Positions 42,437-50,843 of a stretch of 64,000 nucleotides of DNA are shown here, one piece after another. Position 1 is the stretch's first letter. The number at the start of each line of letters is the position of its first letter. Under the pieces are notes generated by a model that worked only from the letters and a program-made list of their open reading frames with translations, was not told where the DNA came from and made no database searches. A program made the translations under genes and the position numbers. The stretch is taken from the NCBI GenBank assembly GCA_910584005.1, contig CAJTXR010000001.1, forward strand, positions 492,927-556,926. The letters run 5' to 3'. Origin of the DNA: an uncultured Anaeroplasmataceae bacterium (GTDB lineage: Bacteria; Bacillota_I; Bacilli_A; Acholeplasmatales; Anaeroplasmataceae).

Positions 42437-43666
42437 CTATTTAATACTGTCTAATAATCTCTTGAAATCATCTAAATAATATTTTCTGTGGTTACTTATA
42501 CTTTTACCGCCATAAATGAAACCATCTAAATACTTCTCATCTAGGGAGTCTGAATACCAATTTGTAAGACCTTGTCCTTGATCTCTTCTATTTTCTGCAT
42601 TTTCCCATGTGGATGTAAAAGCCCCCTTATGGGTATTTAGTTCTTTAATATCACTTATAATTTCATATTCAAATACACCCATAGATTTTGGCATAAATCG
42701 AATTTTATAGACACCATCACCTACATAAAAACCTTCAAAAAACTGATTTCTTACCTTCATCATAAAGGCAGGTTTATCTAAATCATAATGATCTAATACT
42801 GGACCAGTAAAGGTATATTCAATAACTGTAAATATTTCAACAACATCCTCTACTGTAGTATCTCTATTATAAAAAGCTTCTGGTCTATTATAAACCTTAA
42901 CAAATGTTCCACCTAAAGATTCTTCTTCAGGGTTTTCAGGAACACCTCTTAAAAAATAAGCAACAGTGGGTGTATCTCCCATTTTCAGTTTAGGACCTTT
43001 CTTGTAAAAATAATCGCCTAAAGCACCATGTCCCTTAACATGTGTTTCTACAAATGTGTCATTGGCGTAATCCCCATCCATGAATCCTCCATTAAACCAA
43101 CCTCTATACGTTGAATTATCCTCAATAATCCAAAGAGTAGGGAAATTCTCTCTAATATATTGATACGCATTTAACCCCCATTTTTTATTTGGGCCTCCCA
43201 CATAATTTACTCTGATTTTATCCACAATTTCAGGTGCATCATGTAAGGCTTGAGCAATATCTTCTAACAATCCCCACCCTAAAATATATAAAGGTCTTGG
43301 ATCATCCTTCTTTGCACAAGCAATAATATGCTCTGAGGCTTCTGTAGGCTTTCCATACCCTTTATATGGAGCAAACCCTATTTCCCCTTGTTTTGTAATA
43401 CTTCTTAAATAATCTGGTGTTGGATAGTTATTATCTTGTTCTTTTAATTTAGGATAATCAATTTCATAAGCATCTATTGCCTCTAAAATATGTTCCTTTC
43501 TTCCATCACCCCATGCAGAAGAGATTAATCCTTCCGTATCAAATAAATTGGAATATAAAAAATAATGTACCATTGATTGAAAGTCATCATAATCACTTCC
43601 ACCAATATCTGTAGTTATTATAACTCTGTATCTGTCGCCATATAGAGCTCCTTTTTCTTTTAACAT
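42437..43666 (-). CDS. DUF1593 nucleoside-hydrolase-like protein
   Basis: This 409-residue protein has an N-terminal nucleoside-hydrolase-like domain with TTDIGGSDYDDF, the Asp cluster that binds Ca2+ in that fold, and a C-terminal DUF1593 beta-sandwich from about residue 300. Family members are linked to glycan or glycoside breakdown; the substrate is unknown. No signal peptide is visible, so it probably acts in the cytoplasm. GAGGTGATG supports the start. The divergent TetR-like gene 107 bases away probably controls it. Confidence 0.78.
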   Translation of the reverse strand: MLKEKGALYGDRYRVIITTDIGGSDYDDFQSMVHYFLYSNLFDTEGLISSAWGDGRKEHILEAIDAYEIDYPKLKEQDNNYPTPDYLRSITKQGEIGFAPYKGYGKPTEASEHIIACAKKDDPRPLYILGWGLLEDIAQALHDAPEIVDKIRVNYVGGPNKKWGLNAYQYIRENFPTLWIIEDNSTYRGWFNGGFMDGDYANDTFVETHVKGHGALGDYFYKKGPKLKMGDTPTVAYFLRGVPENPEEESLGGTFVKVYNRPEAFYNRDTTVEDVVEIFTVIEYTFTGPVLDHYDLDKPAFMMKVRNQFFEGFYVGDGVYKIRFMPKSMGVFEYEIISDIKELNTHKGAFTSTWENAENRRDQGQGLTNWYSDSLDEKYLDGFIYGGKSISNHRKYYLDDFKRLLDSIK

Positions 43667-43732
43667 AGTTCATCACCTCAGATTTATTTTAATTTAAAAC
43701 ATTTTATGATACAATATATAAAAATAAATACG

Positions 43733-43745
43733 CTACATATTGTAG
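43733..43745. promoter_or_regulatory. Palindrome in the DUF1593/TetR divergent region
   Basis: CTACA-TAT-TGTAG is a perfect 13-bp inverted repeat between the divergent genes, a fitting operator for the TetR-like protein. Confidence 0.45.
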
Positions 43746-43773
43746 TATAGTTGTATTGAAGGAGTGAAATTTT

Positions 43774-44280
43774 ATGTATCATATACCTAATGATTCTAGA
43801 TCGAAAAAATCAGCATTTAAGATATACCAAAGCCTAAGACATAATCTTTGGACAAAAGAATTAAAGGATATTACTGTTATGGATATTTATAAGGAATCTA
43901 AAATAGCTAGAACAACATTTTATCGCTTATTTGATAATATTATTGATGTTTTAGAATATCAATTAGATATTTATTTTAAAGAATATAATGAGTTAAAAAA
44001 AGATAAATTGGATAGAGTATTATTTTTCTATGAATATTTTGATAAGCATTCTGATTTAATTTATATCATATCCACTCAAAATGAAAGTATATTAAAACGG
44101 GTGATGGAAAGGAGTTTAATAGAACCACAAGAATATTATGTAGCATTAAAAATTGGAATCATGACATCCTTATTATGCACCTGGACAAAAAATAAAAAGA
44201 AAGAATCTCCCTTAGAGATGTCTAATATCACTAAGAAGCTTCTTTCTAATAATGTTATACATATATTAACTGAATTTTAA
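43774..44280 (+). CDS. TetR/AcrR-family transcriptional regulator
   Basis: This 168-residue regulator has the TetR HTH at about 35-65 (ITVMDIYKESKIARTTFYRLF) and a shorter ligand domain. AAGGAG lies eight bases before the ATG. It is divergent from the DUF1593 gene, with a 13-bp palindrome between them. The effector is unknown. Confidence 0.85.
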   Translation: MYHIPNDSRSKKSAFKIYQSLRHNLWTKELKDITVMDIYKESKIARTTFYRLFDNIIDVLEYQLDIYFKEYNELKKDKLDRVLFFYEYFDKHSDLIYIISTQNESILKRVMERSLIEPQEYYVALKIGIMTSLLCTWTKNKKKESPLEMSNITKKLLSNNVIHILTEF

Positions 44281-44673
44281 AATTATTATTTATGAACCAA
44301 CCCTTGAATTGAGTAAAAAATGGATGGCGAATCAAGCATTTATTATTGTGAAGTCCCTTTTATAAATAAAATAATTATAAAACGAATTTATCTTGTGAGT
44401 TTTTTCCTCACCAATTTATGATTATTTTAATAATTCGTATCGAAAATCGATGCAATAATAATTTTCTTATCCATCAGCCATCTATTCAATTTTAGAAACA
44501 GTCACTTTTGCCAAATCTACTCCTTATACTATATATCATTTAATCTCTACTAAATATCTTACAATTTGTAAATGAATTTGATTTAGGTTTATACAACAAA
44601 TTTTCGTGCATTGTATTGACATTGTGTATATAATATGCTAAAATAAACATAGAATAATACAGGAGGTTAAATT
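44281..44673. other. Intergenic AT-rich stretch
   Basis: No gene seen. It holds two degenerate units of the 23-bp repeat (TTGAG at 44309 and TCAAG at 44332, 23 bp apart), a small hairpin GTGAG/CTCAC near 44396-44412, and the relB promoter at its right end. Confidence 0.5.
44616..44644 (+). promoter_or_regulatory. relB-yafQ promoter
   Basis: TTGACA (44616-44621), a 17-base spacer and TAAAAT (44639-44644). Confidence 0.7.
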
Positions 44674-44937
44674 ATGCAAGAGAGTACAAATATTAATATT
44701 CGTATGGATAAGGATGTTAAAAATGCAGCAGAAAAGATTTTTAATGAACTTGGTTTAAATATGACAACTGCAATTAATATTTTTTTAAGAAAATCTATTC
44801 AGGAACAAGGAATTCCTTTTGATGTAAAACTAAATATTCCTAATGAAGCTACACGAAAAGCTATTGAAGAAGGGGAATCATTGGCTTCTACCGCCTACAG
44901 CAATTTACCTGATTTAAAGAAGGCTTTAGGAGTATGA
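44674..44937 (+). CDS. RelB/DinJ-family antitoxin
   Basis: This 87-residue antitoxin has an N-terminal ribbon-helix-helix (NINIRMDKDVKNAAEKIF) and a typical RelB/DinJ centre (GLNMTTAINIFLRKSI), then a C-terminal toxin-binding tail. It neutralises the toxin encoded next and represses its own promoter. AGGAGG supports the start; the last codon overlaps the toxin ATG (ATGA). Confidence 0.92.
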   Translation: MQESTNINIRMDKDVKNAAEKIFNELGLNMTTAINIFLRKSIQEQGIPFDVKLNIPNEATRKAIEEGESLASTAYSNLPDLKKALGV

Positions 44938-45212
44938 AATATAAGATTCAATTTACGAATCAATTTCAAAAGGATATAAAGAAGGCTAAAAAGCAAGGAA
45001 AGGATTTAGAAAAGCTATTTAACGTTATTGAAATGTTATCTAATGGTGCCCCTCTTCCACCTAAATATAAAGATCATAGTTTAAGTGGTAATTATATTAG
45101 TGTTAGAGAATGCCATATTGAACCTGACTGGCTTTTAATTTATACCATCAAGGATGATGTTCTTATTTTAGTTTTAAATAGAGTTGGTAGTCATTCAGAT
45201 CTTTTCAAATGA
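44934..45212 (+). CDS. YafQ-family RelE-type toxin (mRNA interferase)
   Basis: This 92-residue ribosome-dependent mRNA endonuclease of the YafQ type carries the signature RECHIEPDWLLIY and the ending GSHSDLF, with the catalytic His residues and the Asp of these motifs in place. It overlaps the antitoxin gene by four bases. Intact by sequence. Confidence 0.92.
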   Translation: MKYKIQFTNQFQKDIKKAKKQGKDLEKLFNVIEMLSNGAPLPPKYKDHSLSGNYISVRECHIEPDWLLIYTIKDDVLILVLNRVGSHSDLFK

Positions 45213-45232
45213 GGGTTTTCCTCATTTTTTTA
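45207..45232. terminator. Bidirectional terminator between the yafQ-type and Fic genes
   Basis: Stem AAATGAGG (45207-45214) and CCTCATTT (45220-45227) with a T-run; also serves the convergent Fic gene. Confidence 0.85.
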
Positions 45233-46295
45233 TTATCCAGTGTCCAGTTTTATCAGAACCGACACGCTCTATGATGCCTTTTTCTTTTAAGGATTTGATA
45301 GCTCGTTCAATGGTTCTAGTGGAAACTTGGCATTGATTTGCAATACTGACAGCAGTAACTGTGCTATCCTTTTGAATTGCAGCAAGAACTTCTTGTTCTT
45401 TTTTCGTTAATTTTACACCGACATTTACACCGACATTTACACCGACATTTATATTACTCATCTTAGCTTCATAATCCATGTGAAGATATCTATTTTTCAA
45501 TTCATGATTTTTATTTAACATTAAATTTTCAAAGAATAAAATTAAATATTTATTCGTTGAATGAATGCCTTTGGAAAAATCATTATAATTTGCACGAACT
45601 AAAGCATTTCTAAAATACCATGAATGATTTGCAAAAACATCATTGCCCACTTTAAAGCCTAAGGTATTTAAATACTTAATCATAAAAATTGCTGTAGTTC
45701 TTGTATTTCCTTCTCCAAAAGGATGAATTTGCCAGATATTTGAAGTAAATTCTACAATATGTTCAAGAATTTTATCTAATGATAAATTTTTATAAGAAAA
45801 AGATTTTTCTGTCTTAAAGTCATATTCTAATGTTTCATATATATTATTATAAGAAGAATATATGACGGTATCTCCATTTAATATCCATTCCTTTTTGGAT
45901 ATATTATAATTCCTGATTTTACCAGCATGAGGGAGTATTCCTTCAAATAATCTTTTATGTATTGTAATAAGTTCTGTAGGTGAAAACTGAAATGCTTGTT
46001 CTCCTAAAATTTTTGCGATACGAGCAGAAACCTTATCTGCCTCTTCTGTATCATTTTCTTCTGCCTTTCGATCTGTACGTTTTTCATAATAGGAATTGAT
46101 TCTAGTTTGAACAGAATCAATATCAATTTTTCCTTCAATATGGTCCTTAGCAGTTTGAAGTAAATATTCAGATGTAGAAAGATGGTCAACGTCTTGTAAA
46201 CCTACGGCTGTTTTCCAAATAAGACTTTTCTCTTTTTGTTTTGGTTCTCCTTGAATAATATATTCGGTTAGTTGTTTTTCAAAAGTTTTATCCAT
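45222..46295 (-). CDS. Fic-family protein with C-terminal HTH
   Basis: This 357-residue Fic enzyme transfers AMP or another nucleotide part to a target. The motif HPFGEGNTRT (about 190-199) keeps the catalytic His; the last Arg and Gly are replaced in part (GNTRT instead of GNGR), as in one Fic subgroup. The C-terminus is a winged-helix (VSIANQCQVSTRTIERAIKSL). Between them is NVGV three times over, encoded by a 12-bp tandem repeat. An inhibitory S/T-x3-E-G/N helix is not evident. Start without a strong ribosome site. Target unknown. Confidence 0.85.
   Translation of the reverse strand: MDKTFEKQLTEYIIQGEPKQKEKSLIWKTAVGLQDVDHLSTSEYLLQTAKDHIEGKIDIDSVQTRINSYYEKRTDRKAEENDTEEADKVSARIAKILGEQAFQFSPTELITIHKRLFEGILPHAGKIRNYNISKKEWILNGDTVIYSSYNNIYETLEYDFKTEKSFSYKNLSLDKILEHIVEFTSNIWQIHPFGEGNTRTTAIFMIKYLNTLGFKVGNDVFANHSWYFRNALVRANYNDFSKGIHSTNKYLILFFENLMLNKNHELKNRYLHMDYEAKMSNINVGVNVGVNVGVKLTKKEQEVLAAIQKDSTVTAVSIANQCQVSTRTIERAIKSLKEKGIIERVGSDKTGHWIIKK
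45416..45453. repeat. 12-bp tandem repeat inside the Fic gene
   Basis: Three copies of a 12-base unit encoding N-V-G-V, in frame. Copy changes would vary the linker length, not the frame. Confidence 0.8.
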
Positions 46296-46386
46296 CTGAA
46301 TTCACTTCCTATCTATACAAATATTATACCATTTTTTAAGCAAAATTGGAATAGAAACTAGTTGTTATATACAAGTGATTAACTTG

Positions 46387-46534
46387 TTATTTTAATAAAT
46401 CTTCTATAGAATAATCTAATGCTCTTGCAAGCATTAAAAGAGTTTCCCCTTGTGCTTTAGATAATTTATTTTGACCTTGTTCATAAAATCTAATGGATCG
46501 AATATTTACACCACTAAATAAAGCAATTACGAAG
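46387..46534 (-). pseudogene. Fragment of an XRE-type HTH gene
   Basis: In-frame residues NIRSIRFYEQGQNKLSKAQG and then ETLLMLARALDYSIEDLL are the second half of an XRE HTH domain, ending in a stop at 46387. No start codon or first helix lies upstream. Probably the remnant of a regulator or antitoxin lost by deletion. Confidence 0.6.
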
Positions 46535-46576
46535 TAGTTTAAGAGGTGAAATAAAAGAAAAACATTTCGTATATTA

Positions 46577-47683
46577 TTATTCAGTAAATCCTAAATCAGA
46601 CACTTTCAATGATCCATACTTATAAGTTAATTTATAGCTTGTTATTCTACTAGTCCCTGAATTTGGTTCTAATATACCTTTATTAACCCAAGCATTCATC
46701 CATTTTGATATAGCTCTTGGAGTGACTCCGAAAAGTTCAGCTAATTCACTATTTCTAATCACTGTTAATCCCTTTTCTAAACAATATCTTAACAAGGTTA
46801 AATCTTTTTTATTTAATCCTTTTAATAATTCATTAGATTCTTTTTGGGATGCCTCCAAAGCCTGTTCATAAACCTTTTCAGCATTAAGTGCCATTATTTT
46901 ACAAAAGTATTCAATCCATATTTCTAAGTGAGGTGGATTCTCTCTACCAGAATAAAATAAAACTGGTAGTCCCATTTGAATAGATTCATAATAACCATTT
47001 AAATCTGACATATAATATTCCTCAAAGGAATTAAATCCTTTAAAGTCATAATTATGTTGCATCAACACATATGTTGCAAGGGCTCTAGAGGTTCTACCAT
47101 TTCCATCTTTAAATGGATGAATCGTAACTAATGCATAATGAATAATTGCTGATAAAATCGGAACAGGAAGATCTTGATGGCTGTTATACCAATCCATTAA
47201 TTCTTCAAGCAATGGTTCAATATCAACATATTCTGGCGGTATATATTCAGCTTGCTTAGTCACTGAATCATATACAGCAAATAAGACACCTGGAGGAGTT
47301 GGACCTCTAAATGGGATTCTTACAAGTTTTCCACTTCTTTGTATAATATCATGCAATTTCAAAATAAACTCTTTATCAATTATCGTTTTCTTTTTATCCT
47401 CTTCTTCTAGAAAAGTTAAAGCATCCCAATAATTTTGGACTTCCTGTTCTGCTGTCAAACGATTTGTATCTTGTTTATTAGAGATAACTTTTTCTACTTG
47501 ATTATAAGATAATACATTGCCTTCAATACTGGTTGAAAAGTGTGTTTTCTTTAATTTAGCTTCATATATTAGTTTTTGTTTTTCTCTTGTAGGTAAAAAC
47601 AAATAATCTAAAGCCGTTTTATATTTTTCAATTTTAAGTAAAGAATTCACTAAATCTTTTGTATATTTAAAAATTAATTTCAT
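46577..47683 (-). CDS. Fic-family protein, class II (N-terminal inhibitory helix)
   Basis: This 368-residue Fic enzyme has the inhibitory motif STSIEGN near 50-56 (S/T-x3-E-G/N), the catalytic HPFKDGNGR near 194, and a C-terminal HTH (VIRNSELAELFGVTPRAISKWM). It probably AMPylates a target when inhibition is relieved. The frame opens far upstream (47902), but the ATG at 47683 follows GGTGATG and lies just after the promoter. Its HTH may bind the long inverted repeat over that promoter. Confidence 0.88.
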   Translation of the reverse strand: MKLIFKYTKDLVNSLLKIEKYKTALDYLFLPTREKQKLIYEAKLKKTHFSTSIEGNVLSYNQVEKVISNKQDTNRLTAEQEVQNYWDALTFLEEEDKKKTIIDKEFILKLHDIIQRSGKLVRIPFRGPTPPGVLFAVYDSVTKQAEYIPPEYVDIEPLLEELMDWYNSHQDLPVPILSAIIHYALVTIHPFKDGNGRTSRALATYVLMQHNYDFKGFNSFEEYYMSDLNGYYESIQMGLPVLFYSGRENPPHLEIWIEYFCKIMALNAEKVYEQALEASQKESNELLKGLNKKDLTLLRYCLEKGLTVIRNSELAELFGVTPRAISKWMNAWVNKGILEPNSGTSRITSYKLTYKYGSLKVSDLGFTE

Positions 47684-47701
47684 TATATCATCACCATATA
47701 T

Positions 47702-47748
47702 ATTATACCAAAATAAGGAACAAAAATCAATATTTTCGTTCCTTATTT
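47702..47748 (-). promoter_or_regulatory. Fic promoter under a 38-bp inverted repeat
   Basis: Minus strand TTGATT (47725-47730), a 17-base spacer and TATAAT (47702-47707). Arms of 17 bases at 47711-47727 and 47732-47748 pair with one mismatch and cover the spacer and -35 box: a strong candidate operator. Confidence 0.75.
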
Positions 47749-48122
47749 GTTCCTTAATTTGCTTTATTAGTTCTTTATAGTTAAAACCATAAGCATATTG
47801 ATTGTAATATCCTCTTGTAATGAGGTGCTTGTTCAAATATAAAATACTTCTATCTATACAATACAACTTGATTATATATAGTTCATACCTCTGAAAAACC
47901 ATTTTCTAAATATAAATTATTGTATTAATCCATATCATCTAAAAATATATGATATAAAATCTTTGATTAAAATTATAAAAAAGAAAAAAGGATAGGCTTG
48001 ATAATAACTCACACATATCCTAAAAATAAATCATCAAATTGAATTATATAAGCTATCATTTTATCTAACCATATTATTTTCTTTCAAAAAAATCAATTTT
48101 ACTTATATTCTATTTTCACCAT
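47749..48122. other. Intergenic AT-rich stretch
   Basis: Beyond the Fic operator I see no gene here, only AT-rich sequence with the next gene's end at 48123. A third GTTCCTTA copy at 47749-47756 is part of the operator region. Confidence 0.5.
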
Positions 48123-48779
48123 CTAAGGCAGTATTTCTTCAATATCTATTTTAATAAATTCTGCTTGTCCTGTTACTGCAAAAATTACTGCATCTTTAAA
48201 AAATGAATCTTTATGAAAGGTATATTTTTCTTTCGTTGAATCAATTGATTTTGTTTCCTCATATAAAAGATGATGTTTCTTTCGATACGCTCTCTTTTGA
48301 CCAAGTATATAAAAATAGGTTTCTGAACCATATTTCATTTTTCGATATTCTTTTATTTCATTTTCACAAAAATTAAGCTCTACATATCCTAGTTCATCCT
48401 GTAAAAAATAAGGTAGTTGGATATTTATACCTGTTGGCTCTTCACTTACACTAACCACAAGAACTCTCCCACAATTTGCGATAGAAAAATAAATCCCCTT
48501 TATAATACCATTCCTGCTAAACTTCATTGGATTTGGCTCTTGTATTTCCAAATTAAAAAACCGTTTTAACGCATAAAAAATGATATGATTCACCGCATGC
48601 TGTTTAGTATAAAGATTTGGATAAAAACAAGAATATGCATTGGGTGTTGCTCCAAATTTGTTATCCATCTCCATAGTGATATAGGTGTACAAAACATGAA
48701 CCTTACTATTTTTTTGCTTTAGTGTTAGCTTCTCTAAACCATTTTGATTAATCTCTTCATTTTGTTGATTTGTGTTCAT
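48123..48779 (-). CDS. Degenerate 4'-phosphopantetheinyl-transferase-like protein
   Basis: This 218-residue protein has a central IYFSIANCGRVLVVSVS stretch like the FSISHS-x-V-A-VS strand of Sfp-type transferases, followed by GINIQ where the family has G-[VI]-D-[IL]-E. The Mg2+ ligands Asp and Glu are therefore changed to Asn and Gln, and the W-x2-KEA motif is only partly kept (YILGQKRAYRK). It is probably not an active transferase, or a distant relative. The ATG at 48779 follows GAGGTGG. It lies 72 bases downstream of the MATE gene, same strand. Confidence 0.5.
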   Translation of the reverse strand: MNTNQQNEEINQNGLEKLTLKQKNSKVHVLYTYITMEMDNKFGATPNAYSCFYPNLYTKQHAVNHIIFYALKRFFNLEIQEPNPMKFSRNGIIKGIYFSIANCGRVLVVSVSEEPTGINIQLPYFLQDELGYVELNFCENEIKEYRKMKYGSETYFYILGQKRAYRKKHHLLYEETKSIDSTKEKYTFHKDSFFKDAVIFAVTGQAEFIKIDIEEILP

Positions 48780-48851
48780 TGCACCCACCTCTTTTACATA
48801 CAAAATAACAAACATTTTATTTTATTTAAATACAATTTTAAATATATAAAA

Positions 48852-50177
48852 CTAAAATAATTTAAAATCAATTCTTATGTTTTCTTTTTTTAACATTCGA
48901 ATATATAGAATCATTGTTGGAATAAAATCTAATGTCATACCGATTCCAAACATTAGTGCTATACCTAAAAGTGTTGGAACAAATGCGCCTGTTAAATATA
49001 ATATAAACATAACCCCATAATAAAACCCATCTATGCATACAGATTGAATCAGCATATAATTTGTTTTACCCAATCCATAAAATGTACTATCAAAGATACA
49101 ACTGTTAAATAGAAAGGTAATATAAAAACCAGTTTCAATTAAGACTATATTAAACACAGTATCATTATCTTCTACATTCATAACATATTGTAAGAATGGC
49201 TTCCAAATAGGAATGCTTAAAAGCCACAAACCAACAAATATACTAGTTAAAATTAAATAACCAAAGGTTTTATTTCGAATGTTATCTTTATTCTCTCCAA
49301 CTTCTTTTTTTACCAAGTCTGCTAGTGCTAATCCTGGCAGTAATAACCAATTCCATATAAAGCCATTGGCCAACCAATAATTCCCTTGTTCAGAAACGAC
49401 ATTGGTCATACGTACGACCATAACCATAAAAGCTAAATTCCTTAAAAATGATTCAAGTCCTGAATATTTCCCAACCTTGAACCAATCTTTTAACCAGCTA
49501 AAGCTCCATTTTGTTTTAGAAAATAGATTAATATTTACATGAAGTAATAATAGGATTGAAATAAATACTAATGATGCATTCACAATCATATTTGTATATG
49601 CTATACCATTTACTCCTAGTTTTGCTGAAACATCCAAATTGCTTACTAGGAATGTGTCTAATAGAACAGATAAAAGCATTTGTACTCCTAAAACAATATA
49701 GAGATGTTTATCCTTCTTCATTGTCACTAATACTAGTGACATAAATCTCCATAGAGTTGAAAAAAGAGCCGCAATTGTTTCTAATCGAACATATGTCACA
49801 GTTGCATCCGCTAAAGCATCCTCTTGAGCCATTAAAACTACTAATGGTCTAGCACAAGAAATGATGACTATAGAAACTAGTAAATAAATTCCTGCAGTGA
49901 CTACAAGTCCTGTTCTTACTTTATTAGCCAGTTCTTCTTTATTCATTAAAGATTTGCCTAATAGAAAAAATAATGGCAAGATCAACGCCTCTTGAATAAC
50001 TTCATAAAATAGATTTACCCATTGAAGTTGGCTAGCGATATTAATTCCACTATCGCTAGGCATATTTCCTAAAAAGAAAAATCTTACTGTTTGATAAACT
50101 GTTGGTAATAGCATAGTAGCAAGTATAGCAATCCACAGTCTATAATTTACAGTTTTTAAAGCTCTAATAACTCTCAT
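48852..50177 (-). CDS. MATE-family efflux transporter
   Basis: This 441-residue membrane protein has about 12 predicted helices in two halves and matches the MATE/multi-drug extrusion family (Na+ or H+ antiport). The ATG at 50177 follows GGGAGG; an ATG at 50198 lies upstream of it. It is probably transcribed with the transferase-like gene that follows, which suggests export of a small product; substrate unknown. Confidence 0.85.
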   Translation of the reverse strand: MRVIRALKTVNYRLWIAILATMLLPTVYQTVRFFFLGNMPSDSGINIASQLQWVNLFYEVIQEALILPLFFLLGKSLMNKEELANKVRTGLVVTAGIYLLVSIVIISCARPLVVLMAQEDALADATVTYVRLETIAALFSTLWRFMSLVLVTMKKDKHLYIVLGVQMLLSVLLDTFLVSNLDVSAKLGVNGIAYTNMIVNASLVFISILLLLHVNINLFSKTKWSFSWLKDWFKVGKYSGLESFLRNLAFMVMVVRMTNVVSEQGNYWLANGFIWNWLLLPGLALADLVKKEVGENKDNIRNKTFGYLILTSIFVGLWLLSIPIWKPFLQYVMNVEDNDTVFNIVLIETGFYITFLFNSCIFDSTFYGLGKTNYMLIQSVCIDGFYYGVMFILYLTGAFVPTLLGIALMFGIGMTLDFIPTMILYIRMLKKENIRIDFKLF

Positions 50178-50320
50178 TTTTACCTCCCTCAATTTCACAA
50201 TAGTAAATAAAAATTATATATTTATTTAGTATATTTTCTTGAATAAATCACCAATTTAAATAATTTTTTCCATTTTTCCAAATTAATTTATTATTCATAT
50301 AGATAAATGGCCTTGATTTT

Positions 50321-50380
50321 ATACCCTATAAGGTATATTTCCTATGAAATATATTGTATTTACACCCTATAGGGTGTAAA
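50321..50380 (+). promoter_or_regulatory. Palindromic operators of the HipB-like regulator gene
   Basis: A perfect 22-bp palindrome at 50359-50380 (half TTTACACCCTA) lies just before the start codon, and ATACCCTATAAGGTAT at 50321-50336 is a second related site. Autoregulation by the HTH protein is inferred. Confidence 0.7.
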
Positions 50381-50388
50381 ATAAAAAT

Positions 50389-50595
50389 ATGAATCAAATA
50401 GCAAAGTTTATTAAAGAAAAAAGAAAAGAAGTTGGATTGACACAAAAAGAATTTTCAATACGTTCTGGCTTAGGTTTACGGTTCATACGAGAATTAGAAC
50501 AAGGCAAGGAAACCGTTCGTATGGATAAAGTAAATCAAGCACTTGCAATGTTTGATATGGTAGCAGTTCCGGGAAGAGAGGATAAGAAACAATAA
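50389..50595 (+). CDS. HipB/y4mF-type XRE regulator
   Basis: This 68-residue HTH protein (LTQKEFSIRSGLGLRFIRELEQGK) matches the HipB/y4mF antitoxin group, with the VNQALAMFDMVAVP ending. No HipA kinase or other toxin gene follows, so it is an orphan. AGGGTG, within its operator palindrome, may serve as ribosome site. Confidence 0.82.
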   Translation: MNQIAKFIKEKRKEVGLTQKEFSIRSGLGLRFIRELEQGKETVRMDKVNQALAMFDMVAVPGREDKKQ

Positions 50596-50654
50596 TGGGA
50601 AATCTATCATAAAAATTATGTTTTCTATAGAAAAAACCAAAAAACAAAAATATA

Positions 50655-50720
50655 ATTAAAACACCTATTTCGATAGAATAGAATTATTTAATTTTCTATT
50701 TCTAACAGGTGTTTTTTTAT
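50655..50720 (+). terminator. Terminator after the HipB-like gene
   Basis: Stem ACACCT (50661-50666) and AGGTGT (50707-50712) with an inner helix, then a T-run. Confidence 0.7.
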
Positions 50721-50794
50721 TTTTTTCATTATCATTTTATGGTTCTCCTCTAGCACCTCTTTTCTCTATTTAAACCCATCGAAATCGAGGGGTT

Positions 50795-50832
50795 TAAAAA
50801 TAAAAAATTAACCGCATTGAATTTGATGCGGT
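50795..50832 (-). terminator. Terminator after the third Fic gene
   Basis: Stem ACCGCAT (50811-50817) and ATGCGGT (50826-50832), then a minus-strand T-rich run. Confidence 0.8.
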
Positions 50833-50843
50833 CATCATATTTT

